From the NCBI GenBank assembly GCA_013399305.1, contig VXAI01000181.1, positions 1,636,228-1,700,227 on the forward strand: a stretch of 64,000 nucleotides of DNA, written 5' to 3'. The stretch is from Rostratula benghalensis (Eukaryota > Chordata > Aves > Charadriiformes > Rostratulidae). The notes under the pieces were generated by a model that did not search any database, was not told the origin of the DNA, and saw only the letters and a list, made by a program, of their open reading frames with translations. Shown here in pieces: positions 35,267 to 45,570 of the stretch (its first letter is position 1; the number at the start of each line of letters is the position of its first letter). The position numbers and the translations under genes are program-made.

Positions 35267-35345
35267 CGTTTTTCTTTTTTTTCCTCTCTTTTTCTTTTTT
35301 TTTTGAATTTTTTTTTTTTGCCCCCTCCTTTCCCCCCCTCCGCTG
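35267..35345 (+). repeat. Pyrimidine-rich tract right of CpG island
   Basis: T/C-rich sequence with several long T runs, ending in CCCCCCTCC. With 34927-35010 it brackets the CpG island on the same strand. Confidence 0.75.
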
Positions 35346-36094
35346 AAGTTTTTATAAACCTTTACAGATTTGAGTAGAAACAGATTTCTCACAACTTGCT
35401 CTGCGTCTCAATTTCACAGCTCAGCATACACTCAGGCACTGTCAAAAGCTTGACAGCGTTCCAGGGAAAATATTAACTGTAAACTTTCCAACAGGAATTG
35501 AAGGCACGCGCGTGCACGCACGCACGCACACGAGCTCCCATCAGGATGTCCCCCTCCGCCATGGGCCGAGAAGGTGACATTTCCACCAGTCCCCAAAAGC
35601 TCAGGCCGCCGCCAACGCCACCCCCAAGATGGTCCCGTTTGGCTGCAATTAAGAGGGGACGCCTCCTCTCCGGCAAGGAGGCCGGACCCCGTTGGAACAC
35701 TGCATGCTCTGATGTATAAATATTTGCCTCTGGCTAAAGTTCAAGCAGCCCTCTGTGGCTGCCAGACACAACAGAAAACCAACATCCAAGGGAAAGTGTT
35801 TACTGCGGCACTGGCCAACGCCGCCGCTGCCAGCCAGCCATCGCCTCGGCCCGGCCCAACGGCCCTCATCACAAAGTACCTGGCCGGCCGCCATTCGGCA
35901 CCCAGGAAATGGTTAATTTCCTTCATATGCCCTCGCCTGCACCGAGGGCCTGGCATGCGGGGCCTTGTGGTGAGGGAAGGACATGTCTCCCCTCAAGGCA
36001 TTAACCCTTTGTTAAGTGAGTGTCGCTAATGCCACCGGTCCTGCCTGGCCCCTCCTCTGAAGTTGAGTGCTATCTTTGCCTGGAATACATTTCT
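35346..36094. promoter_or_regulatory. CpG-shore with YY1-like motifs
   Basis: Moderately CpG-rich at 35500-35700 and 35805-35900. GCCGCCAT-type YY1 core motifs recur (for example GCCGCCATTCGG near 35888, AAGATGG near 35627). A (CGCA)n run lies at 35505-35532. A 151-aa open frame at 35574-36029 is unrecognised. This is probably the shore of the island promoter rather than a separate gene. Confidence 0.3.
35505..35532. repeat. (GCAC)n microsatellite with Z-DNA-like character
   Basis: Alternating purine-pyrimidine CGCA/GCAC units. Such tracts can adopt Z-DNA. Confidence 0.85.
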
Positions 36095-36435
36095 AGAATC
36101 GTACAATGGTCTAGGTTGGAAGGGACCTTTAAGATCATCTAGTCCAACCATCAACCTAACTTTGATAAAAACCCATCACTAAACCATGTCAATAAGCTCT
36201 ATGTCAACCCATCTTTTAAATACCTCCAGGAATGGTGCCTCAACCACTTCCCTGGGCAGCCCATTCTGAGGCTTAATAACCCTTTCCATGTAAACATTTT
36301 TCCTAATATCCAATCTGAACCTCCCCTGGTGCAACTTGAGGCCATTTCCTCTTGTCCCATCACCTGTGACTTGGGAGAAGAGACGAACCCCCACCTCTCT
36401 ACACCCTCCTTTCACAGAGTTGTACAGACGTAAAA
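36095..36435 (-). mobile_element. CR1 LINE, 3' fragment
   Basis: The longest CR1 copy in the window. AGAATCGTACAATGG and AGGTTGGAAGGGACC mark the 3' end in reverse complement. CCTCAACCACTTCCCTGGGC, TTCCTAATAT and CCATTTCCTCTTGTCCCATC blocks follow, as in the 3' UTR and terminal ORF2 region of CR1. About 340 bp, minus strand, with diverged terminal octamers that suggest an older insertion. No intact ORF. Confidence 0.95.
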
Positions 36436-38079
36436 GCTCACAATCAGAGACTCCTCTGCCAATGGGCGCTGGAAGGAGACAACAAGATAGCGGTTGCATA
36501 TGGGATGTCTTTCAGCAGCAAAAAATTCATAGATTTTGCAATACACAGCGCTAGTCAGTGATGCAACACTGTTGAAGGGATGCAAAAAACCATTTTCTCA
36601 CCCCCTCTCCCATCCTCCAAACCAAACATTACTCAGGGTCTTCACCAAATAAGGGTAGCTAAATCCAAGTAACTCAAATCGACAGCTTCAGATATTCATA
36701 ATATCACCTAAGAAAGGTAAAGAAAGAAGGGGAAAAAAGATAATTTAGGGCAACCCTACAAGAGGCCTGGCTGTGATCGGGGCTGTTACCATGGCGGTCA
36801 TCCTTGAAACACCTTCCCAATACACCAGAAATGGTGGTGTTGAAATGCCATGAGCACGCCAAGACCCTGCCCATCTGACTCGCTCGCGCTGTAAATGAAA
36901 GAGATTTCACTATGAACAAAGAGGAAAAACTCTATTTGAGGCAAACACCTCAAAGAGAGAAAGAATGTGGAGTTACTAAGGAAGGAAGAAAAGGAGGAAT
37001 GAATACAAAAGGCAGGCAAGCCTTAATATTATAAATTAACTAAAATGTGAAGTTATATGAATAATTACTTTGATGTTGCCTTTGATATGCACATTTAATC
37101 CACTGAAATATTTGACTTTTGTCAGAGAGTGTACGCACTGAAGTAGATACTATGTAGCAAGTTGTTGAGTTTGCTACAGCTCTAAACCAGAAAAAAAAAA
37201 AAAAAAAATTATTCCTCGTAAGTCTAGGTTTAAAAAGTTGCAGGTTCACTGTAAACCCCCACAAATAATCTATCCACTAATGGTGCACCCTTAGGAAATA
37301 CGGAGGGGGGAGAGAAAATACGGAGAGAAAAAGTGATGAAAATTTGAAATGTAGTGAGTAGTAGAGAACACTTCTTATCTACTCTGAGTCTCAAGAAGTC
37401 TGCTCGCCCTGTCCAACCTGAGAAGCGGTGGGTGATGTCGGCGCCGCCGACCTCCTTTAGACCTAAGCAGCCCAGCGCTAATAGCATCAGGAGGGGCTTC
37501 CAGGAGGCCCAGGCGAATCATGTGAAAGAGGATCACAGAGGAATGTTCTGTTCCCACTGCGAACAAGACAGAATTAACTCCGAGATGCTTCCTTCTGCTG
37601 CCCTGTTTGTCCGAAAGGTCAAGACGATTAGCTCTTGTGTGCTCGGAACCGACCGTCACAACAAAGCGCGTGCTAAACCTCCATCTATTTCAAAGAAGAT
37701 GCACTGAGGAAAGATCGTTTGAAGATGCGTTTAAGGTGCCGTGAGTTACGATTTCTTTCCCTCTGCTGGGTAGCTGCTGTGCCACAACAGCCGCCCGCAA
37801 ACTTTTTGTTGTTGATTCAAGAAGGGCTTTTTTGAAGCACGGTCACCTTTTTCTGGTAAATGTAAAGAAGGAAACAAAGAATACGGACAGAAGGAAAAAG
37901 AAAAGAAAAAAAAGAAAGCCTGATGTTCAAGTCATCGTGCATTTAAAGAAAAAAAGAAAAAGCCAACCACTGCACTGGCAAGGTTAATTCATTACAACAA
38001 TTACTCTATCAAGCGGATTTCTATGGAAATATATACATTGTTTACCACAGCGAGGATTCCTTTACCAGTCAGATCTTTG
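36436..38079. other. Non-coding sequence, no gene seen
   Basis: An A18 run lies at 37191-37208. Unique sequence otherwise. A 117-aa plus-strand frame at 37354-37707 is unrecognised. A purine-rich stretch lies at 37860-37920. Confidence 0.72.
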
Positions 38080-38720
38080 AAGTCCAAAGATTAAAAAGCA
38101 GATACACTGAAAGCATTAAAATTGTCCAAGTGCTTTGATATGGTGTTTGTCTCCATTATGCAGAAGAACAGGTACTTACCAGATCTTAATTGACTATATA
38201 TTTACGTATGATCATAGCAACATATTCAGCATATTACCAACGGGTATGAAATGTTACACCCAATAAATGTTGTGTGACACGTACCTAATGGGTATTCTAT
38301 CATGCTCAAAGAGTATAAAACAAATACGGAAAAAAAAAATATTCATCCAATTGTATCTTTTTCATTGAGCATCAATGTAAATATAGACTGAAGCAATCAA
38401 AATGCTGGAAATATAAATATTCCTTTTAAAGCCACTGAATCCATCACTTTACTAGGAAAGGCTTAGCTATGTTATTTGCAATTCCCTCATTGCACAACAA
38501 TGTACATTACTGTCTGTAAGCTCTAATTTGGCATGGCGCATCATTAATGACCTGAATGGTGGCTGTTTCACACATACATATTTAATTACAACAGCTGAAC
38601 AAATTACATATTTATGCTTTATAAAGGGGATTGCCAGTCTAATTCATTTGCTATGCATGCAGGTACAGGGCTCCATCTGCAACAGCATCTGCACAACAAG
38701 AGCTAACAATTATCCATTGT
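38080..38720. promoter_or_regulatory. Strong candidate non-coding regulatory block
   Basis: Unique AT-rich sequence with an unusually orderly set of motifs. TTTAATTACAACAGCTG at 38581-38597 couples a TAATTA homeodomain core to a CAGCTG E-box, followed by AAATTACATATTTATGC. GGCGCATCATTAATGACC near 38535-38552 contains the palindromic CATTAATG. ATGCATGC occurs near 38654. No coding or repeat signature. It is my best compositional candidate for a conserved enhancer, but conservation is untested. Confidence 0.35.
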
Positions 38721-41700
38721 AAGTGAGTGAGTGTATCTGGTGAAACCTGTAAGAGATGCAATCGTATTAACCACTTCACTGCCTACAAACTAGTATTTTC
38801 TCAATGGACCACAATATTTTAAATAATTTATCAACAATAATACTGCTTTGCATTTTCACAACATCCCTCACCCGAACATCTCCGAGCACTTTATCTGCTA
38901 TAAAAAATTAAGCCTTAAACACTCCTGCGAGGAAAGTAGTTCTTACCCCAACAGCGTACGTGGGGAAAGGACGGCACCTAACCCTAAGGGCCTGGTTCCT
39001 CAACAGGCACAAAAGGCTTCCCTGGATCTGTGCTGATTTATATTATTTTAACCTATGATCCCCAGCTAAAGGTGACTCGCCCCATGTGAAAGGTGAGACA
39101 AAAAAGCAGCGGCAAAGAAAGAGAGAATCAGATCTCCATAAAATTAATACACTGGGTTTAAGCCTTAGAAGACTTGGCTTCCATGGACTTTTGATCAAGC
39201 TTAAAATTATTATCCACAACCTACCGTCCTTAACTGTACAAAACCCCCTCTTACTGAATTATCTAACAAGCCTTCCAAAACGTGAATTATTATTTCTAAA
39301 AATTCATGGAGAAATGGTGAGAGATCAGAACACTGGAAAAATAGAAATGTAATATAAATCTTCCAGAAAGTAGGGAAGAGTAATCCTGGCGGTAAGACTC
39401 CAAACTAATGTTTACAGAGTAAAAAATTAACAGAACTGGGACACAACTGAGCTGCCTGAACCAATTACTATTACTGTTTTAGTACGGATGTTTTTTTGAC
39501 AAACTAGATATATCTATGGTGTATATCAAGCAGAATTACAGAATTAACAGAACAATGGAAGTTGTATATTCAGACTCTGGCAAAGTACTTAGTAGAAACT
39601 CTCGTAAAATTCTGCATACGCGGCATTATTTTTACTTGGTTCTGAAGTTACTTTGTGGATCAAAAACTTAATGTAATGTATTAAAATTACAAACTATTGC
39701 CTCCTGAGCCGAACCTACTCATTTCCTGAAGTGCTCTGGGGAAAGGAGACAGTCAGAAAGACAGCCCCATCTTGTTTTAAAAATCTTTGTTAAAAACAAA
39801 AAAAAGAAAAAGAAAAAGGAAGGGAATGAAAGTCGTGCATAGCCACGAAACAGATGTTTGATGTACTTCCAGAAGAACAGAGAAACAAAGAAAGGTGCTA
39901 GAAATTTGGAAGCAGCCGGAGCACAAAACGAATTTAGTTTCGGCAAAATGGACAAACACAATAAGAAAACCAAATAATCACAGGGAGAGGAAAAAAAAAA
40001 ATTGAGAAAATCGAATGTCAAAACAAGCATTATCAGTGACAGCAATGAGCTGATTATACAAGAGTTTGCAATGTTGTACGGCAGCAGCGGAAAGTCGGGG
40101 AAACTTCTGGCATCCCCGTGTTTTAGAGAAGTGGAAGGTTTTTCATTACTCGGGACATTTAGAAGTAAAGCAGATAATCAGGGCTCCGTAAGAAGGGCTA
40201 CACACCGACAAGACAAGATCACACAAGTCCTTCCCATCTCTAATTTCTCTGGCTTTACAGGAATGTTAAGTAGCTTGAGAATTTTTCGCGTAATAATATA
40301 TAATAAATCGAAGGATCAGCCTAAGTATAGGATTATGGAAAATTATTTCATCTACACTACCCGAAAAGAGGAAGCGTTTAGGAGTGAATGAATCAAACAG
40401 TGAAGTTTCCCCTTATCGTTTACAGGCTCTATTCAGAAATAAATAGGTCTAAATAGGCTACTTGGCGTGGGGCAGCTGTAGGTCAGCGTTCTACATCAGA
40501 CACTGTAATTTGCCGTAAGTGCAGAGGTGCTCATTAATTACAGGGAAATCTGAAAGTATCCCTCAGGCCTAGGCTGGAGCTGCCAAAGTGTTCAGTGAAG
40601 TGCAGGCACCCTCCAGGAAGTTCTGGTGCCGCTGCTGCTTTAAGGCCATGATTGGGCTGCGCGGCACAAAAGATCAGCTGTCCCAGGATGGGTATCTCCG
40701 TTGGAAAAGCTATTTTTATCGAATTAACAGCTACGGGGTCCTGCGAGCGCACCAAGTGCCACAGCTGCTTCCGTGTCAGCATCCAGCATCATCTGGATCT
40801 GCCGGCCCCACCGACTCCCCTGCAGCGCCCTTCTCCAGCTCTCCCTCGGGCCACACAGCAAAAAAGAGAGGACACAGCACCATTAGAAAGAGAAAAAAAA
40901 AAACCCAACAACCAACCAACAACAACAAAAAAACAACCCCAAACCACTAAAATTTCCCTTTTTAGGGCTGTGAATGGTGGAATAGGAATTCCAAACATCT
41001 CCTTCCCTCAGCAGGGCAGCTCTGACTTCCTCTTGGCCCAACCTGCCTGATATTTCTGGATGCTGGCACCGGGCAGGGACGGAGGGAACTCCGTGCAGAG
41101 CCCAGGTCCCGGGCCAGCCAGCACGGAAACTCCTCACATCTTCCCTGACGCGCACAGCTGGATCCCTCGCGTGCTACCTGGCGTTCAGAGCTTTAAACTG
41201 CTCAAAAAGCAACTGAAATACATTTCTTTTTAAAAAAGGGGTGGTGGGGGTGGTGTGCAACTGCTTCGTGGACACGTGCCAGGCACCATGTCTGTAATTA
41301 CATTTTGTTGTGTTGCAACGCCTGCTTTTCCTACACCCTTAAATAGGCAAGAAAAAAAAAATAAAAAAATTAGGAGAAAGATCATCCCAATTTCTCCCCA
41401 TCTTCCTGGGTTAACATTACACAGGATCAACTACTGCACCTAAATGCCCTGTCACAGGACCTCAAGTGACCTTGTCAACTCTGAAAGCTGGTCAACAATC
41501 CTCTTAATGCCGGGGAACACAAACCACAGGTTTAACACCACCGCCAGGGAAAGATGCTAGCAAGAAAATCACATTCATTTATTGTTTATAACCCCCTGCT
41601 CCCCTTTTCAGACATAAACAGAGTCCAGAGCACATCATCATTAAAGCTACACTTAAAAAAAACCCAGACCACGTCAAAGTGAGGTCCCTCTACATCTTGG

Positions 41701-42280
41701 GTTGGAGGGGAACGGGTGAAGGGACGGCAGAGGGATGCAGGGACAAGGCCAGCTCGACTGCATGTCAAGAATACAACCCGACAACAACCTGGAGTCCAGC
41801 AAATCAGTTACCCTCCAAAATCAAGCATTTTAGGTACGGATTTTGACAGCTGATCTTTTATTATTTTAAGTTTTCACTTCTCCAAAGTCATCTCAATCGA
41901 AAAAAAAAAAAAAAAGATATATATATGTTAGGTGTCACTTATTACTTAATGCTGGTCACTCAAACCCACAAGTTGATGACCCATTTTTTTTAAATTCTGC
42001 CTTTACACTACATAGAACAAAAGTGCTTAGACTATTGCATCCACGCTGCCTAAAGATGCAGTTTTTTGCTCTGCAACCAGAGAAAAAGTTTTCTATTTAT
42101 AGGAGTAAATCTATTTTTATACTATATTTTCTGGGAGTGTTTGTATTTTCTTTTCTTTTGCTTGTTTTGTTTCAGCTAGTAGGAGCATTCATACAAAAGA
42201 GATGGGGTCAGTTTGCAAGTTGGTATAAATCTGAATACTTCAACTGAAAAGCAAAGTGATGTTTTTTTCACCCGTTATGG
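38721..42280. other. Non-coding sequence, no gene seen
   Basis: AT-rich to about 40540, GC-richer at 40560-41160, then mixed. An A/C-rich tract lies at 40893-40951. Open frames of up to 132 aa (40002-40391, 40652-41050) are unrecognised, and one reads through the A/C tract. No transposon seen. Confidence 0.7.
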
Positions 42281-42450
42281 GACTGAACCATCATCATGCT
42301 TAACTTGCTCCATTTGCATATCCCATTTTTTCCATGCCTCGTGCCATAATCACTCCTCTACGTAATGCTGCAATTTGCAACTGGAGAGATAATAACGATT
42401 TCATAAACAAGATTATAACTCCAGGTATTTAATAAAGCAACAGGAATGCA
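42281..42450. promoter_or_regulatory. Octamer-containing AT-rich block
   Basis: A perfect POU octamer, ATTTGCAT, occurs at 42312-42319. CCATAATCACTCC and ATAATAACGATTTCATAA AT-rich cores follow. Enhancer function is inferred only. Confidence 0.25.
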
Positions 42451-43677
42451 GGATTACAAAGCAACAACTAAGGTACTGCGCTGAAATTCCTCCGGAGGAA
42501 TTAAAGCTGGAAAAAAGAAGGGGGGAAAAAAAAACCCACCAAAACCCAATAATTGAAAACAGATCTTTTTTTTTGTAAATTTTCCAGCCTTGTTATTTAG
42601 GCAACCATAACTCTTTAAACTGTCGTTTGTAAAATTCCACTCCGATACTCCCCAGACTGTTGCAGCGGCCGCCTGTAACTTCAGTAGCTGCTCTGGTGAC
42701 GGCGATGCTACCGCGGTTCTGCTCCTGCAACACGCAGTGATTGTGGCATCACTGAAATACTGACAAAACACATATACTAACATACAATTTTTTGATTTTT
42801 TTTTTTTTTTAAATAAAATATATGTATATGTATATAGGGGGGCACTAATTAAAAAATCTAACAGCGAAGGCAAAGTTTTTGTTGAAGTGCCTGGAAAGGG
42901 AAAGCCGTGGAAGCATTGAGTGTCTCTCCTTGTGTAGCTGACGAATGTGTTAAGAGCATCGAGTTCAAATGTCAGACGCTGATCCAGACTGGCTGAGGCC
43001 TGCGAGGTGCAATGAACTCTCCCTCGAAGAAGTTTACTGTAAAGAGGCCAAGTCGTTCTCTTAAAATAGCCTGTGTTAGCCGGGTCCAAGAATTACAGTC
43101 CCCTTGGCCAAAGGTGTACAGTCGGGATGACTTCTGCTCCCTCTTGTCAGACCTTCTTGAGCCCAGAACAGTCATGTCTCTCTTAAATTAAGAGAAACTG
43201 CTTACAGATCTAGAAATTTAATGCCAAACAGGAACAGCGCTGAAAACAAGTCAATACGGGTCAGTCAATGGACTACATTGGGGAAGACGTGAACTCCTAG
43301 CATTTGCCAAGCCTAAGCAGTTGAGAAATGAATCAAAATGTTCCAGGAATCCAAATTATCTTGGAACTTCAAATTTCATCACCACGCTTCATCTCCTGCC
43401 CAGGATGGAGCAGGGCTGAAGCCCAGCCCCAGCCAGTCAGTGTTGTACGTGAGGAGAGCTTCCAGAGAATACTCTAAATGAGCCCAGCAACCGCCTCAGA
43501 AGGGTCAAAACTGGGGCAGAGGGGGGGACAAAATCTAAAATCTCTCCCATTTCCCACTTGGCAAGCACAACCCACCTTAGGTGATAGACATTACCATTAC
43601 CAGTGGTGTTGCCTAGCATAACAGTTGATCTATTAAATTGATTTGCAGGTAATAGTACTCCTGTGCAGCCTCTTGCT
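42451..43677. other. Non-coding sequence, no gene seen
   Basis: A 211-aa minus-strand open frame (42454-43089) reads through an A9 run and a T15 run as Phe-rich and Lys-rich segments, which argues against coding. An AT microsatellite (ATGTAT-type) lies at 42819-42837. A CpG-containing patch lies at 42660-42730. Confidence 0.65.
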
Positions 43678-43709
43678 AAAAAAAAAAATAAAAAAAAAAA
43701 AAAAAAAAA
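43678..43709. repeat. Poly-A tract (32 bp, one T)
   Basis: A run with a single T at 43689. No retroposon body recognised. Confidence 0.95.
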
Positions 43710-44512
43710 GGAGCCTCTTATTAACTGTTTTGCTTTGCTTCTAAACCAATACAGATGCTAACTAACTAAAAACTATTGGTTTAGTCTGGAATAGTTCTTA
43801 TTTCAAAATTATATTTGCATTAACCTGCCTGTATTTAGGTCCTCCAGAACATCCCTATTTTGGGTTCTGCCACTTTCTTGACTTTAGAATCAAGTTTGAT
43901 GGTAAACTAGTTTTTTAATAAATTCTAAATGTTCATTCCTTTCTAAGAGGCACAACTTTGCTGCCAACACACGGCTCCGATTCACGGGAATATTTATTGT
44001 GCTGATAATTGAACTCCAGTCATATGACTGAAAGGGGCTAACAAAAAAAAGGAAAAAAAAAAAAAAAAAAGAAAAGGCAAAAAGCTGAACTGTAATTTCT
44101 AGACATCTATAAATTTCTTATTCTTTTTGCAGAGAGGAAGCTCCCTGGGGCTTTCTGGATGGCCTCAGTTTTATTTATCACCCACTCTCTTCCAATCTAT
44201 GAATGCCATAATTCTTCCCCTTGCAAAGAGATGAACACGGCCTCAATCACACGTTCTCCTTGTATCAACCAGACATTGCTAAATAGCAGTTCTGGTCATG
44301 GAAACTATTGACAAGCCAACGGCTTGGTATCAGTTTCAGTTCCTGTTTGTTAAAAAAACTCAAATCTGAGGGCCGAACCAGGCTGTGGTGGATTCTAACC
44401 GTGGCTGCTGCCCTCTACCCCCGTGTTTGGAAGAGGGACAGGAGCAAAGATGTTCTCAAAATGATGTTCTAGTAGGACAGCAGAAGGCATGGATGGAGGA
44501 GAAGGACGTGGA
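43710..44512. other. Non-coding sequence, no gene seen
   Basis: AT-rich unique sequence with an A8-GG-A18 tract at 44043-44070. Confidence 0.75.
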
Positions 44513-44605
44513 CTGGTCTAATGGGAGGTGTCCCTGCCCACGGCAGGGGGCTGGAACTTGGTCTTTAAGGCCCTTTCCAACCCAAACTGTTCTATGATTC
44601 TGTGA
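44513..44605 (+). mobile_element. CR1 LINE, short 3' fragment
   Basis: CTGGTCTAATGGGAGGTGTCC, GGCAGGGGGCTGGAACTTGG, CTTTAAGGCCCTTTCCAACC and TTCTATGATTCTGTGA form the plus-strand CR1 3' terminus. Only about 93 bp are retained. Confidence 0.95.
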
Positions 44606-44939
44606 CTTGATCCCCTGCTGGTATGGGCAGACCCCGTGGTCCTTAAACTGCTCATTGCGCTGCAAAGCCAGTGAGCTTGATCACAGTAATTACTGCAGTA
44701 AGAAAACATAAATACTGTATTACTGCAGCTCACATACAGTAACAAAACCAACAGGTTCCATCCAATCAAAGGTACCTCTGAATCTCAACAAAAAAGTGAA
44801 CATTTGCCCCGTAGCTCATTCCTTGCAAGGCACAAAAGTGTCTATTTCCAGGCTCTCAAACGGCTTTTTCAGCTAAATGAGCTCCAATTGGAAAGAAGTC
44901 ATAAATTTTCAAGAAGACCTCCAAGTAATTTTAAATAGA
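44606..44939. other. Non-coding sequence, no gene seen
   Basis: Unique AT-mixed sequence with no recognised feature. Confidence 0.75.
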
Positions 44940-45400
44940 CTTTATTATTTTCACTTTACTTTGTCAATGATATTTTTATTACAAACTTAAAATACTTTTG
45001 CAGATTGATTTTATCCTTAGCAGTTTGGAAAATGCAGATATTTTTTTTACTGCCTTAAACAGACCTTAATTTAATACCACTATTTTTGGTTCAATCACAA
45101 TCAAATCTATGTTTATAATGCTTTCCTGTGTCCAAATGGCTTTCTGCGCTCCAGCACACTTTGTTTAATATTTCTGCATTAGAAGAAGCTTCTCATTTTG
45201 CTCAATCTAGGTGACTCTGCCAAGAAGTATTTCCGAGCATGAATAAGCCATGAAACATATATTCAAATTCACATTTAAAATATGCATCTTTGAGCTTGGA
45301 ATGAAGCATAACCGCTTGGAATCAAACCTTGGCCCTAATTAAGGTCAACGGGAAGAGTTTATAAGTGAATTGTTTACTATGAAGGAGATGTGGGTTCTAG
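44940..45400. promoter_or_regulatory. AT-rich candidate regulatory block
   Basis: Unique AT-rich sequence with TTTATTA, TTTAATA and CCCTAATTAAGG (near 45331-45342) cores and a TCCAAATGGC E-box-like stretch. No repeat or coding signature. Low-confidence enhancer candidate. Confidence 0.22.
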
Positions 45401-45540
45401 CATCAGCTTTGCACCCGATGCAGATTCCAATTATCATTGTCCTCCCCTCACCGGTAAAATGGGAATGATGCCACCTGGCATCACGGCAGATCGTTTTTGA
45501 GAAAGTCTAAGTGCTGTATGCATTTTAAAAATACAAGAGT

Positions 45541-45570
45541 ATATCTATATCTATGTATATGTATATATAA
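45541..45570. repeat. AT-rich (TATC/TATG)n microsatellite
   Basis: Imperfect ATATCT and ATGTAT units ending in TATATATA. Confidence 0.85.

Noticed and set aside
35150..35377. 75-aa frame starting at the ATG of an AAAATGGCGG motif.
   Set aside because: The ATG is part of a YY1-type promoter motif, and the C-terminal half is encoded by T-rich tracts.
25004..36435. Minus- and plus-strand CR1 copies considered as a single broken element.
   Set aside because: Each copy has its own CR1 3' terminus, so they are separate insertions.
42454..43089. 211-aa minus-strand open frame.
   Set aside because: It passes through T15 and A9 homopolymers, giving Lys-rich and Phe-rich runs, and shows no domain.
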